Source: Pelagirhabdus alkalitolerans
GTDB taxonomy: Bacteria > Bacillota > Bacilli > Bacillales > Amphibacillaceae
Assembly: GCF_900096905.1 (NCBI RefSeq)
Contig: NZ_FMYI01000003.1
Span: 186,001 to 250,000 of the forward strand
Direction: 5' to 3'
Length of the DNA stretch: 64,000 nucleotides
Shown here: positions 51,703 through 60,950 of the stretch, piece by piece
Position numbering within the stretch: the first letter of the stretch is position 1
Layout of the letters: every line of letters begins with the position of its first letter
Notes under the pieces: generated by a model
Seen by the model: only the letters and a program-made list of their open reading frames with translations
Databases searched by the model: none
What the model was told of the DNA's origin: nothing
Program-made: the position numbers and the translations under genes

Positions 51703-52703
51703 TGGATAATGGATTTGAAACTGTATCAGATTTTATGCCAATTATTATCATTGCATTAATTATTATTGCTTTGGTGGTACTACTGACATTTATACCCGTT
51801 GCTTTATGGATTAGTGCTTTAGCTGCAGGTGTTAAAGTTAGTATTTTCACACTTGTAGGTATGAGGTTACGTCGTGTTGTTCCACAACGTGTTATTAACC
51901 CACTGATTAAGGCGCACAAAGCGGGTGTTGATGTCACGATTAATCAACTCGAAAGCCACTACTTGGCTGGTGGTAATGTTGACCGTGTTGTGAATGCTTT
52001 AATTGCCGCTCAGCGTGCAAACATTGAATTAAGTTTTGAACGAGCAGCTGCTATTGATTTAGCTGGTCGTGACGTTTTACAAGCCGTTCAAATGAGTGTT
52101 AACCCTAAAGTAATCGAAACACCATTTATTGCAGGTATTGCAATGGACGGGATCGAAGTAAAAGCAAAAGCACGTATTACCGTGCGAGCTAACATTGACC
52201 GTTTAGTAGGTGGTGCTGGTGAAGACACTGTTATCGCGCGTGTCGGTGAAGGTGTTGTTAGCACAATTGGTAGCTCTCAAAACCACAAAAAAGTGTTAGA
52301 AAATCCAGATTCAATCTCACATAATGTATTGAATAGAGGCTTAGATGCTGGTACCGCATTTGAAATTCTATCGATTGATATTGCTGATGTGGATATTGGT
52401 AAAAACATTGGTGCGATCTTGCAAACAGATCAAGCTGAAGCAGACAAAAACATCGCACAAGCAAAAGCTGAAGAACGTCGTGCGATGGCAGTTGCTCAAG
52501 AGCAAGAGATGGTGGCACGAGTACAAGAGATGCGCGCTAAAGTTGTAGAAGCAGAAGCTGACGTACCTCTTGCGCTAGCTGAAGCACTACGTTCAGGTAA
52601 TATGGGTGTTATGGATTACATGAACTATAAAAACATCAATGCTGACACAGGAATGAGAGATTCGATTTCTGAAATGACAGAAGATGAATCTGACGACGAA
52701 TAA
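51702..52703 (+). CDS. floA: Flotillin-like membrane scaffold protein FloA
   Basis: 333 residues. One N-terminal membrane helix (IIIIALIIIALVVLLTFIPV), a PHB/SPFH-like region, and a long coiled-coil with repeated Ala-Glu pairs (NIAQAKAEERRAMAVAQEQE and EMRAKVVEAEADVPLALAEA), ending MDYMNYKNINADT. FloA organises functional membrane microdomains. The ATG overlaps the nfeD stop codon (TAATG), so expression is coupled. Confidence 0.95.
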   Translation: MDNGFETVSDFMPIIIIALIIIALVVLLTFIPVALWISALAAGVKVSIFTLVGMRLRRVVPQRVINPLIKAHKAGVDVTINQLESHYLAGGNVDRVVNALIAAQRANIELSFERAAAIDLAGRDVLQAVQMSVNPKVIETPFIAGIAMDGIEVKAKARITVRANIDRLVGGAGEDTVIARVGEGVVSTIGSSQNHKKVLENPDSISHNVLNRGLDAGTAFEILSIDIADVDIGKNIGAILQTDQAEADKNIAQAKAEERRAMAVAQEQEMVARVQEMRAKVVEAEADVPLALAEALRSGNMGVMDYMNYKNINADTGMRDSISEMTEDESDDE

Positions 52704-52727
52704 AAGTCAAAATAGTGAGGTGGCATA

Positions 52728-53228
52728 ATGGAAGATATAATTGTTCCATTGATAACCTTTTCTTTAATTGTTGGCGGAAGTATGTTTAAATCGTTCCTCT
52801 CAGGTCAAAGGGATGAAGAAGCTTCGCCTGATCAAGGAAAAACGCAAAATAGACAGCGTCCTAAGCCGACAATAAAGCCAGAGTATCAACCAGTAGATCA
52901 AAAAACGCACGAACAATCTAGTTCCAATTTGGAATCGGATATGTCCGCTGCTAATACTGGCAATCAGAAAAATAAACAGTTAGAAGAATTGAGAAAAAGT
53001 CTTAATTTATCTTCTAAAAAAGAAACACAACAACAGAATCAACAAGCGCAAAAGTTAAGACAAAAAAATGGAAGCACGCTCGTTTCTGCTACGAATAAGA
53101 AGAAGAAAACAAAAAGGCGTTCATATCTAGCCCCAATAAATCGACAAACATTTGTTCAAAGTGTTGTGATGAAAGAGGTTTTAGGTCCGCCTAGAGCGCA
53201 GAAGCCATATCATCCGACTAAGCGCTAA
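52728..53228 (+). CDS. Hypothetical protein, third gene of the nfeD-floA cluster
   Basis: 166 residues that I do not assign to a named family. An N-terminal hydrophobic stretch (IIVPLITFSLIVGGSMFKSF) may be a membrane anchor. The middle is low-complexity, rich in Gln, Asn, Lys and Ser. The tail (SVVMKEVLGPPRAQKPYHP) looks compact and is the kind of ending seen in small uncharacterised Firmicute proteins. yqfB occupies this place in B. subtilis but is shorter. GTGAGGTGG precedes the ATG. Confidence 0.75.
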   Translation: MEDIIVPLITFSLIVGGSMFKSFLSGQRDEEASPDQGKTQNRQRPKPTIKPEYQPVDQKTHEQSSSNLESDMSAANTGNQKNKQLEELRKSLNLSSKKETQQQNQQAQKLRQKNGSTLVSATNKKKKTKRRSYLAPINRQTFVQSVVMKEVLGPPRAQKPYHPTKR

Positions 53229-53232
53229 ACTA

Positions 53233-53275
53233 AACTCCAATCATTAATGAATCCATTAATGATTGGAGTTTTTTC
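53233..53275 (+). terminator. Terminator after the nfeD-floA cluster
   Basis: A perfect stem: AACTCCAATCATTAATG (53233-53249) pairs with CATTAATGATTGGAGTT (53254-53270) around AATC, followed by TTTTCG. Confidence 0.9.
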
Positions 53276-53327
53276 GTTCTGTCTCATTAATAAAAACCAT
53301 ATGTTAGTAATAGGTGAGGTGGAGCAT

Positions 53328-53630
53328 GTGTTAAAGCTTATTAATCAAGTGAAATCATATATAGATAATCATGATATTGTAAATGAATTAAAACTTGCAA
53401 AAGTGACAACGGTTGGAACGATTCATACCTATGTTGAAAATCATCAAGGTATCATTTCATTCACCTCCAAACAGATAAAACTAGAGGTTCCCAATGGATC
53501 GATCGATATATTTGGTAAAGAGTTAATGATCAATCGATTGGAAAAAGATGAAGTGATTATTGAAGGTGAAATTGATCTAATAAAACTTAACGATTCTGAT
53601 CGAGGTGATAATCCATTCAGTCAAAGATGA
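53328..53630 (+). CDS. yqfC: Sporulation protein YqfC
   Basis: 100 residues. YabP/YqfC-family beta-rich protein: TVGTIHTYVENHQGIISFTS, KQIKLEVPNGSIDIFGKEL, EVIIEGEIDLIKL. In B. subtilis yqfC is expressed in the mother cell under sigma-E with yqfD. The frame is open about 80 bp upstream; GTG at 53328 with GAGG 8 bp before gives close to the family length (93 in B. subtilis). It overlaps yqfD by 4 bp (ATGA). Confidence 0.85.
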   Translation: MLKLINQVKSYIDNHDIVNELKLAKVTTVGTIHTYVENHQGIISFTSKQIKLEVPNGSIDIFGKELMINRLEKDEVIIEGEIDLIKLNDSDRGDNPFSQR

Positions 53631-54844
53631 ACAGGTTGACAAGGACGTTGGTTGGTATTCGAATAAAAGGGGATCAATCGGAAAAATTTTTTGAACTGTG
53701 TCGTCGTCATCAGGTTAAATTATTTAAGTTGAAAGAAATAGCAAACAATGACTATATCATGTATATAGCATTAGAAGATTTAAAAAGCGTAAGAAAAATC
53801 CGTTATAAAACCAAACTTAAATTAACTTTTATTGATAAGAAAGGATTCCATTTTTTTAAGAACTCATTAATAAAAAAAAGTTCACTTGTTGTGGTTTGCG
53901 TGTTAGCTTTTCTTTTCTTTCTTTATTTAACACAAGCTATTTGGCTGATTGAAATTGAAAGTGATCAGGATCAATTAAATTACCATATTAAACAACATTT
54001 AAAAGATCACGGAATTAAAGAAGGGGTGTTATCTTGGTGGATTGATTCCCCCTCTACAGTTCAATCAAGGTTATTAGATGCTTTTCCTGAAATTCTTTGG
54101 GTCGGTATAAAACAAAGCGGAATCACCTATCAACTAGAAGTTATTCCTAAGCAAATTGAAAAAGAAATAGAAGATGACAAACCGTTTAACTTATATGCTC
54201 AAAAAGATGGTGTTATAAAAAGAGCGCACGTGAGAAAAGGAAGACTTGTGGTAGGTCAACATGAATATGTAAAAAAAGGACAGTTGCTAGTGACCGGGCA
54301 ATTAAATCCGAACGCAGAAGAAAATGATGAAGAAAACGAAGATGAAGTTGAAAATGAAAAATTGACATGGGTGGAAGTTGATGCTGAAATAATCGCAGAG
54401 ACGTGGTATCGATCGACTGTTGAAGTGCCTCTATCTGTCAAGCAAGACTTAGAAACGGGACGTGTATACCAAAAACATAACGTTAAGATGTATAACATTA
54501 ATATACCATTATGGGGGTTAAACAATGATCCATTTGACGATTATCATATAGAAAAGAAGGAGACAAGGTGGCGTTTAGGCCCCATTAAATTACCGGTTGT
54601 ATTTTCATCGAGTCGTTATAAAGAAACGATTCAACACGATGAAGAAAGATCAGTTGAAGAGGCTGTTGAGATTGGAGTTAGACAAGCTAGAGAAAGTTTA
54701 AAACATCAAATAGATCCTTCCAGTTCAATTTTAAACGAAAAAATTTTGCATCAACAAGTCGATGATGGTAAAGTGAAGTTACACATATACTTCACTGTAG
54801 AAGAAGATATTGTGAATAAAGTGAATGATCGTCAAGGAGATTAG
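53627..54844 (+). CDS. yqfD: Sporulation membrane protein YqfD
   Basis: 405 residues. N-terminal cytoplasmic domain, one membrane helix around 87-110 (LVVVCVLAFLFFLYLTQAIW) and a large extracellular domain with GIKQSGITYQLEVIPKQ, AQKDGVIKRAHVRKGRLVV and a C-terminal part conserved in the YqfD/SpoIVFA-related group. Mother-cell sigma-E regulon in B. subtilis, with a defect in spore maturation when absent. Coupled to yqfC by a 4-bp overlap and followed 3 bp later by phoH. Confidence 0.9.
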   Translation: MNRLTRTLVGIRIKGDQSEKFFELCRRHQVKLFKLKEIANNDYIMYIALEDLKSVRKIRYKTKLKLTFIDKKGFHFFKNSLIKKSSLVVVCVLAFLFFLYLTQAIWLIEIESDQDQLNYHIKQHLKDHGIKEGVLSWWIDSPSTVQSRLLDAFPEILWVGIKQSGITYQLEVIPKQIEKEIEDDKPFNLYAQKDGVIKRAHVRKGRLVVGQHEYVKKGQLLVTGQLNPNAEENDEENEDEVENEKLTWVEVDAEIIAETWYRSTVEVPLSVKQDLETGRVYQKHNVKMYNINIPLWGLNNDPFDDYHIEKKETRWRLGPIKLPVVFSSSRYKETIQHDEERSVEEAVEIGVRQARESLKHQIDPSSSILNEKILHQQVDDGKVKLHIYFTVEEDIVNKVNDRQGD

Positions 54845-54847
54845 TGT

Positions 54848-55810
54848 ATGTCTGAAGCTTTACAAGAAATTGATTTATACATCAAAGATACAACTGAAGC
54901 GATGAATTTATTCGGAGCAGAAGATAGTCATTTAAAGCAACTCGAGTTAAAAGTTGATGCTAGCATTATTACACGTGGTGAAAAAGTAAGTGTAAAGGGA
55001 TCAAAAGAGCAAGTTGAACTGATTAGTTCTGTTTTAAATGCCTTACTGTTTGTGATTCGTAAAGGTATTAAAGTGTCAGATCGTGATGTGATTTATGCGG
55101 TAGAACTTGCGAAACGAGATCAAATTGATCAGTTTAAAACGTTATTTGATGAAGAAATTATGAGAAATGCAGTAGGACGTCCTATTCGTGTTAAGACATT
55201 GGGTCAAAGGCATTATGTAAAAAAAATTAAGCAACATGACCTTGTCTTTGGCATTGGACCAGCGGGAACGGGAAAGACTTATTTGGCCGTTGTTATGGCT
55301 GTCAAAGCTTTAAAAATCGGTCAAATTAAGCGGATTATTTTAACCAGACCAGCTGTTGAAGCAGGTGAGAGCTTAGGTTTTTTACCAGGTGATTTAAAAG
55401 AAAAAGTGGATCCGTATTTACGTCCTTTATATGATGCATTACACGATGTATTTGGTGCAGAACATACTGCCAGACTAATTGAGCGTGGTACCATTGAAGT
55501 AGCGCCTTTAGCTTATATGAGAGGTAGAACCTTAGATGATGCATACGTCATTTTGGATGAAGCTCAAAACACAACCCCTGAACAAATGAAAATGTTCTTA
55601 ACACGTTTAGGCTTTGGATCCAAAATGATTATTACAGGTGACATTACTCAAATTGACCTTCCTAATGGGACTGTTTCTGGATTAAAGTCAGTACAGCATA
55701 CATTAAAAGGTGTCTCTGGAATTGATTTTGTCTATCTTGACCAATATGATGTTGTAAGACATCCTGTTGTCCAGAAGATCATTGAGGCTTATGACGAAAA
55801 CAAAGCGTAA
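54848..55810 (+). CDS. phoH: PhoH-family ATPase
   Basis: 320 residues. An N-terminal KH-like region (about 1-105) precedes a superfamily 1-like ATPase: Walker A FGIGPAGTGKTYLAVVMAVK, TRPAVEAGESLGFLPGDLKE, Walker B YVILDEAQNTTPEQMKMFLT, and MIITGDITQIDLPNG. PhoH-type proteins associate with RNA metabolism; here it stands in the conserved run phoH-pgpH-ybeY-dgkA-era, which links it to rRNA processing. GTCAAGGAG overlaps the end of yqfD. Confidence 0.94.
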   Translation: MSEALQEIDLYIKDTTEAMNLFGAEDSHLKQLELKVDASIITRGEKVSVKGSKEQVELISSVLNALLFVIRKGIKVSDRDVIYAVELAKRDQIDQFKTLFDEEIMRNAVGRPIRVKTLGQRHYVKKIKQHDLVFGIGPAGTGKTYLAVVMAVKALKIGQIKRIILTRPAVEAGESLGFLPGDLKEKVDPYLRPLYDALHDVFGAEHTARLIERGTIEVAPLAYMRGRTLDDAYVILDEAQNTTPEQMKMFLTRLGFGSKMIITGDITQIDLPNGTVSGLKSVQHTLKGVSGIDFVYLDQYDVVRHPVVQKIIEAYDENKA

Positions 55811-55811
55811 T

Positions 55812-55841
55812 AAAACCATCATAGCTAGCTATGGTGGTTTT
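55812..55841 (+). terminator. Hairpin between phoH and pgpH
   Basis: AAAACCATCATAG pairs with CTATGGTGGTTTT (one G-U) around CTAG. The T-run is four bases, so efficiency is uncertain. Confidence 0.5.
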
Positions 55842-55935
55842 GTAATTGCTGTAGATAAAAGGATATACAATGATAGAAAATCGTTGTATGATATTGGTAA
55901 GCCATATCCTCGTCATATCGAAGGAGCCAATAAAT

Positions 55936-58098
55936 ATGAAGAAACTATTCGAAAAATTAAAGACATTTAATACGACCCTAGTATTCATTTTGACGCTTAT
56001 TATTTTAGGCGTGTCCATTTTTTTGTTTACACTTTCAAATGTCTATACTGAGACATATGAGATTGAAAGATTTAGTAATGCATCAGAAACAATTCGTTCA
56101 CCAATCACGATCGAGGACACAAGAGAAACTGAAAGAAGACAAAGAGAAGCAATTCAATCAGTTGATGATCGTTATGTTATTTCTCAAGAAGTTACACAGG
56201 AGCGACTCGACTATGTGGGTGAGTTGTTTGATGCGATCGAAACGGTGGATGAAACATCGATAGATGAAGAAAATATTGATGAGTTTGAGGAAGAAGAAAC
56301 CGATCCAGAAGACATTGAATTTGAACGATCAAGTTCAGATAAATTAATCGACTTAAAGCAGCTTCTATCGGAGCACCTAACGGACGCACTATCAGACGAT
56401 GATTTATTGTCCCTCATTCAAATGAGTGAAAATGAAAAAGAAATTAGTTATGAGCTGTTAACGACAACGTTAAGAGAAATATTTAATGAAGGTATAAGGC
56501 GAGATGACATCGAAGAAGCACAAGAACTTCTGAATCAACGTTTACAGTATTCAAATCTAGATGATTCCATTCAAGAAGCGCTTGATTCTGTTGGCCAATT
56601 TGCAATTGATGAAAACTCCTTCTTTTCGCTTGAAGATACAATGGAAGCTGAACGTGAAGCCATTGAAAATGTTGAGCCAGCGATGATTCGAGCAGGAGAA
56701 GTTATTGTAAGAGAAGGACAAACTATCTCAAATGAGATTTATGACCAATTAGCTTTAGTCGGTTTATTGAGCAATGACCGAAACGTTTTCCCATTAATTG
56801 GGTTGTTTGTGATGAGTTTACTCTTAACAGGCCTTTTAGCTTATGGAATGGCTATCTATTTTGATATAAAAAATAAAGATAGTAAACATTTATTTGCGAT
56901 CGCAGTTATATTTGTTGTCACATTAGGAATTATGAAATTTATTAGTTATTTTACAACAGATGAAAATCAACTTTATTTTCTAATGCCAATTGCAACAAGT
57001 AGCTTGCTTTTAAAGATATTATATAATGAAAAAATGACGCTAATGTTCTCGGTTGTGTTTAGTATTATTGCGACCATTATATTTAATGGTGAAATACCAG
57101 GTTCATTAAATCTTGAAGCGGGTATCTATTTATTATTCGCACAATTAAGTAGTATGATTGCTTTGATTGCCATTAAAGATCGAATGACGATCTTTAAAAC
57201 GGTCTTAGCAACCGGGGTTGTCAATATATTAGTCATTTTAACCTTTATTTTCCTATCATATGAAAGTTATCAGTTAAGAGACATTTTTCTTCATAGTGGT
57301 TATGGTTTTATTGGCGCCATTGTGTCTGGTATCTTAACAATCGGTGTTTTACCGTTTTTTGAGTCAGTATTGGGTATATTATCAGATACGAAACTCTTAA
57401 CACTGTCTAGTCCTAACCATCCATTACTTAGAAAGATTTTGACTGAAGCACCAGGTACTTATCACCATAGTGTGATGGTCGCTAATTTAAGTGAAGCAGC
57501 TTGTGAATCAATTGGTGCAAATGGTTTATTAGCTCGTGTGGCATCATATTATCATGATTTAGGGAAGACAAAACACCCTCATTATTTTATTGAAAATCAG
57601 ATGGGTATTAAAAATCCGCATGACTATTTATCACCAAAACAAAGTGCTACCATCATTTTGTCACACCCATATGATGGTGCCAGAATTTTACGCGAACACA
57701 AACTACCAAGTGAAATTATTGATATTGCCGAACAACATCATGGCACAACACTTGTGAAGTACTTTTATTACAAACAAAAAGAGATTGATGAGCATGTAAA
57801 AGAAAATGATTACCGTTATCCAGGTCCTAAACCACAAACAAAAGAATCGGCCGTTATTTCAATTTGTGATTCTGTTGAAGCGGCTGTACGGTCAATGGAT
57901 ACACCATCCAAAGATAAAATTGATGAATTGATTAACTCGATTATTCATGATCGATTAATTGATGGTCAATTTGATGATAGTGCTTTAACATTTAAAGAAT
58001 TAAATAAAATAAAATTAACGATTAGTGAGACGTTAAATGGCATCTATCATACACGGATAAAGTATCCAAGTGAAGATTATGCTAAGGAGGAGTTATAA
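55936..58098 (+). CDS. pgpH: Cyclic-di-AMP phosphodiesterase PgpH (7TM-HD, YqfF)
   Basis: 720 residues. An N-terminal membrane helix (TTLVFILTLIILGVSIFLFT), a large acidic extracellular 7TMR-HDED domain (about 40-290), about seven membrane helices (295-470) and a cytoplasmic HD domain: TYHHSVMVANLSEAACESIG, VASYYHDLGKTKHPHYFIEN, EQHHGTTLVKYFYYK and SICDSVEAAVRSMDTPS. It degrades c-di-AMP. ATG at 55936 with AAGGAG is preferred to an open frame 66 bp longer. ybeY starts at the next base. Confidence 0.95.
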   Translation: MKKLFEKLKTFNTTLVFILTLIILGVSIFLFTLSNVYTETYEIERFSNASETIRSPITIEDTRETERRQREAIQSVDDRYVISQEVTQERLDYVGELFDAIETVDETSIDEENIDEFEEEETDPEDIEFERSSSDKLIDLKQLLSEHLTDALSDDDLLSLIQMSENEKEISYELLTTTLREIFNEGIRRDDIEEAQELLNQRLQYSNLDDSIQEALDSVGQFAIDENSFFSLEDTMEAEREAIENVEPAMIRAGEVIVREGQTISNEIYDQLALVGLLSNDRNVFPLIGLFVMSLLLTGLLAYGMAIYFDIKNKDSKHLFAIAVIFVVTLGIMKFISYFTTDENQLYFLMPIATSSLLLKILYNEKMTLMFSVVFSIIATIIFNGEIPGSLNLEAGIYLLFAQLSSMIALIAIKDRMTIFKTVLATGVVNILVILTFIFLSYESYQLRDIFLHSGYGFIGAIVSGILTIGVLPFFESVLGILSDTKLLTLSSPNHPLLRKILTEAPGTYHHSVMVANLSEAACESIGANGLLARVASYYHDLGKTKHPHYFIENQMGIKNPHDYLSPKQSATIILSHPYDGARILREHKLPSEIIDIAEQHHGTTLVKYFYYKQKEIDEHVKENDYRYPGPKPQTKESAVISICDSVEAAVRSMDTPSKDKIDELINSIIHDRLIDGQFDDSALTFKELNKIKLTISETLNGIYHTRIKYPSEDYAKEEL

Positions 58099-58566
58099 AT
58101 GCAAATAGACTATCATGATGACACAAACACTGTGAAGGACGATTATATTGATTTAATTGATCAATTAATCCGATTTGCAGCTAAAAAAGAAGCGATCCAA
58201 TCGGAAATGGAAATGTCGATTAACTTTGTTGACAATGAAATGATTCAAGAACTGAATCGTAATTATCGTCAACTTGATAAACCAACAGATGTCCTATCAT
58301 TTCCTCTACTAGAAGAAGGTAAAGGAGAAGTGGCTGTCTTTAATGAAGAGTTGCCCATAAGCTTAGGGGATATCGTTATTTCCGTTGAAAAAGCAAAAGA
58401 ACAAGCTGCCGAATATGACCATAGTTTAGAAAGAGAATTTAGCTTTTTAGCTCTCCACGGATTTCTCCATCTCTTAGGGTATGATCATATGAACGAAGAA
58501 GATGAAAAAGCAATGTTTAAAAAACAAGAGGATATTTTACATGAGTTCGGATTATCAAGAGATTAA
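58099..58566 (+). CDS. ybeY: Endoribonuclease YbeY
   Basis: 155 residues, UPF0054 family. Zinc-binding histidine motif LALHGFLHLLGYDHMNEED (H-x3-H-x5-H) and LNRNYRQLDKPTDVLSFPLL are diagnostic. YbeY participates in 16S rRNA 3' maturation and ribosome quality control. Starts immediately after pgpH behind AAGGAGG inside it, and its last 26 bp overlap dgkA. Confidence 0.96.
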   Translation: MQIDYHDDTNTVKDDYIDLIDQLIRFAAKKEAIQSEMEMSINFVDNEMIQELNRNYRQLDKPTDVLSFPLLEEGKGEVAVFNEELPISLGDIVISVEKAKEQAAEYDHSLEREFSFLALHGFLHLLGYDHMNEEDEKAMFKKQEDILHEFGLSRD

Positions 58567-58921
58567 AAATAAACATGTCGGATTAGGATATGCAATTAAA
58601 GGATTAAAATATGCACTTCATCATGAAATTAATATGAGAGTTCATTTGATGATGATGATTTTAGTCATTGGTTGTGGCATCTTTTTAAATGTGAATGCGA
58701 TTGAATGGGTGTTATTGATCTTAACGATTGGTTTAGTTGTGATGGCTGAACTATTTAACACGGCCATTGAATTAATTTTAGATTACTTAGCACCGGAATG
58801 GCATTCAGCGGTTGGTACCATTAAAGATGTGGCAGCAGGCGCTGTTTTAGTGGCGAGTTTATTAGCTATGGTTGTAGGAATCATCATATTTATGCCGAAG
58901 ATCATAACGTTGTTATTTTAG
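58541..58921 (+). CDS. dgkA: Undecaprenol kinase (DgkA family)
   Basis: 126 residues, small three-helix membrane kinase. GLGYAIKGLKYALHHEINMRVH, the catalytic EWVLLILTIGLVVMAELFNT and AIELILDYLAPEWH with the conserved NTAIE, then IKDVAAGAVLVASLLAMVVG. In Gram-positives it phosphorylates undecaprenol for cell-wall lipid carrier recycling. ATG at 58541, inside the ybeY end, with AAGAGG upstream; an upstream open stretch lacks a site. The cdd gene that lies between dgkA and era in B. subtilis is missing. Confidence 0.94.
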   Translation: MSSDYQEIKNKHVGLGYAIKGLKYALHHEINMRVHLMMMILVIGCGIFLNVNAIEWVLLILTIGLVVMAELFNTAIELILDYLAPEWHSAVGTIKDVAAGAVLVASLLAMVVGIIIFMPKIITLLF

Positions 58922-58940
58922 GAGAAAAGAGGAATTTTAT

Positions 58941-59846
58941 ATGACAGATACACCTTTTAAGTCTGGTTTTGTAACCATTATAGGAAGACCCAATGTCGGA
59001 AAATCAACATTTTTAAATCGAGTCATTGGTGAGAAAATCGCCATTATGAGTGATAAAGCACAAACGACTCGAAATACGATTCAAGGCGTTTACACATCAG
59101 ATGATGCTCAAATTGTATTTATTGATACCCCTGGTATTCATAAACCGAAACATAAATTAGGTGACTTCATGGTAAAAGTAGCAATGAACACTTTAAATGA
59201 AGTTGATGGTATATTATTTATGGTGAATGCTGAAGAAGGGTTTGGTCGAGGTGATGATTATATCATTGAGCGTTTAAAAAACGTTGATCAACCTGTTTAT
59301 TTAATCATTAATAAAATTGACAAGGTTCATCCTGACCAATTGTTTGATTTAATTGTTGAATATAAAGAAAAACTCGATTTTAAAGAAATCATTCCAATAT
59401 CCGCGCTTGAAGGACAAAATGTTGATCATTTAATTACAGTATTGAAAGATCAACTTGAAGAAGGACCGCAATATTATCCAGATGATCATGTAACTGATCA
59501 CCCAGAACGATTCATCATAAGTGAATTCATCAGAGAAAAAGCGATCACGATGACACGTGAGGAAATTCCGCATTCGATTGCGGTTTTAATCGAAAAAATT
59601 GATGATCAGTCTCAAGGTAAAATATTGGTACAAGCATCTATTATTGTAGAACGTTCGTCCCAAAAGGGAATCATCATCGGAAAGCAAGGGACAATGCTTC
59701 GAAAAATTGGTAGCCAAGCAAGACGTGATATTGAACTTTTATTAGGTTCTAAAGTGTACTTAGAACTATGGGTTAAAGTTGAAAAAAATTGGAGAAATCG
59801 TGATCATCATTTAGCTGAACTTGGCTTTAATGAAGATGATTATTAA
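58941..59846 (+). CDS. era: GTPase Era
   Basis: 301 residues. G1 GRPNVGKSTFLNRVIGEKI, G2 region KAQTTRNTIQGVY, G3 DTPGIHKPKHKLG, G4 NKIDKVHPDQL, G5 SALEGQNVD, then a KH domain with GSQARRDIELLLGSKVYLEL. Era binds the 3' end of 16S rRNA and is essential for 30S maturation. AGAGG lies upstream of the ATG; 19 bp after dgkA. Confidence 0.97.
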   Translation: MTDTPFKSGFVTIIGRPNVGKSTFLNRVIGEKIAIMSDKAQTTRNTIQGVYTSDDAQIVFIDTPGIHKPKHKLGDFMVKVAMNTLNEVDGILFMVNAEEGFGRGDDYIIERLKNVDQPVYLIINKIDKVHPDQLFDLIVEYKEKLDFKEIIPISALEGQNVDHLITVLKDQLEEGPQYYPDDHVTDHPERFIISEFIREKAITMTREEIPHSIAVLIEKIDDQSQGKILVQASIIVERSSQKGIIIGKQGTMLRKIGSQARRDIELLLGSKVYLELWVKVEKNWRNRDHHLAELGFNEDDY

Positions 59847-59986
59847 TCAAGTGTTAAAATGAGACATATTGGTGATCGGTGTAAAATTCATTATTCATGG
59901 AAAAAAATAATCAACATTGATCGATTGAATTCGGTTATTCTATGTACATAGACGTGTGATAAAAAACATGAGAGGTTGAATGATTA

Positions 59987-60139
59987 ATGAATCAGTTACC
60001 ATGGTATGTTTTCACTCGGACAGGAGATGTAGAGGCTTATCTGTTAATGAAAGGTCTTGATATAGAGGATCAGGCATGTAGAAGCGACATCGAAAGTGCA
60101 GACACACAGCCATCTATAGAGCAGTCTGCTGAACAGTAA
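59987..60139 (+). CDS. yqzL: YqzL-family small protein
   Basis: 50 residues: MNQLPWYVFTRTGDVEAYLL, MKGLDIEDQ, then a polar tail. The W-x-x-F-x-x-TG-x-x-x-x-YLL pattern is that of the YqzL family, which sits between era and recO in Bacillaceae (47 residues in B. subtilis). GAGAGGTTGA precedes the ATG. The role is unknown. The 140 bp between era and this gene hold no other recognisable feature. Confidence 0.85.
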   Translation: MNQLPWYVFTRTGDVEAYLLMKGLDIEDQACRSDIESADTQPSIEQSAEQ

Positions 60140-60156
60140 ATGGGAGTTGAGTAAGT

Positions 60157-60897
60157 GTGTTTGAAAAGGTAGAGGGCATTATTATCCGAACTCAAGATTA
60201 TGGGGAAACACATAAAATTGTATCTATATTGTCAAAACAATTTGGCAAGTTTCAAGCGATTGCAAGAGGAGCCAAAAAGCCCAAAAGTCGAATGGCTTCT
60301 GTCACTCAACTGTTTATTGAAGCTGATTATTTAGTTCAGCTAAAGTCGGGATTGAGTGTTCTCCAGCAAGGTGAAGTCATTCAATCGAATCGATACATTC
60401 GAGAAGATATTGTAGCAGCAGCGTATGCCAGCTATTTAGCAGAACTATCGGACAAGATGTTGGAAGATAAGCAAGCGAACTTGTTTATCTATCAGCAATT
60501 AAAATCTACACTATCAGAGATTTCTGAAAAAAAAGATGCGATGACTTTAGCGATGATGTATGAGTTGAAATTATATCGACTTGCCGGGTTTGCTCCTGTG
60601 GTCGATCAATGTGTAAAGTGTTCATCACTCGATTTGAAAGGTTTTTCTATTATTGAAGGTGGCGTTATCTGTTCGCGTTGTTCACACCAAGTAGAAGATA
60701 TGAGATCACTAACCGATACACAATTAAAACTGTTACGATTGTTTTACGATGTTGATGTATCGAGAGTGCAGAACATTCAAGTAAAAGATGAAAATAAGAA
60801 CGCACTTAGAGAACTACTAGATGATTATTATGATCAATATGGTGGCTTTATAATTAAATCCAAAAATTTCTTAAAACAACTGGATTTGTTGCAGTGA
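60157..60897 (+). CDS. recO: DNA repair protein RecO
   Basis: 246 residues. An N-terminal OB-fold (VEGIIIRTQDYGETHKIVSI, FQAIARGAKKPKSRMASVTQ), a helical middle (AYASYLAELSDKM), and a four-cysteine zinc finger (CVKC and CSRC, about 152-178). RecO loads RecA onto SSB-coated single-stranded DNA with RecR. GTG start with GGGAGTTGAG upstream; 17 bp after yqzL. Confidence 0.95.
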   Translation: MFEKVEGIIIRTQDYGETHKIVSILSKQFGKFQAIARGAKKPKSRMASVTQLFIEADYLVQLKSGLSVLQQGEVIQSNRYIREDIVAAAYASYLAELSDKMLEDKQANLFIYQQLKSTLSEISEKKDAMTLAMMYELKLYRLAGFAPVVDQCVKCSSLDLKGFSIIEGGVICSRCSHQVEDMRSLTDTQLKLLRLFYDVDVSRVQNIQVKDENKNALRELLDDYYDQYGGFIIKSKNFLKQLDLLQ

Positions 60898-60914
60898 TTA
60901 ACCAGTGTTCATTC

Positions 60915-60943
60915 TTGACAAGTTACATTAACTATCATATTAT
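60915..60943 (+). promoter_or_regulatory. Sigma-A promoter of glyQS
   Basis: TTGACA (60915-60920), a 17-bp spacer and TATTAT (60938-60943), just upstream of the T-box leader. Confidence 0.8.
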
Positions 60944-60950
60944 TATGGTT

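Noticed and set aside
53281..53327. Sigma-E promoter for yqfC
   Set aside because: CATATGTT at about 53299 resembles a sigma-E -10, but no acceptable -35 lies at the right distance, so it is left out.
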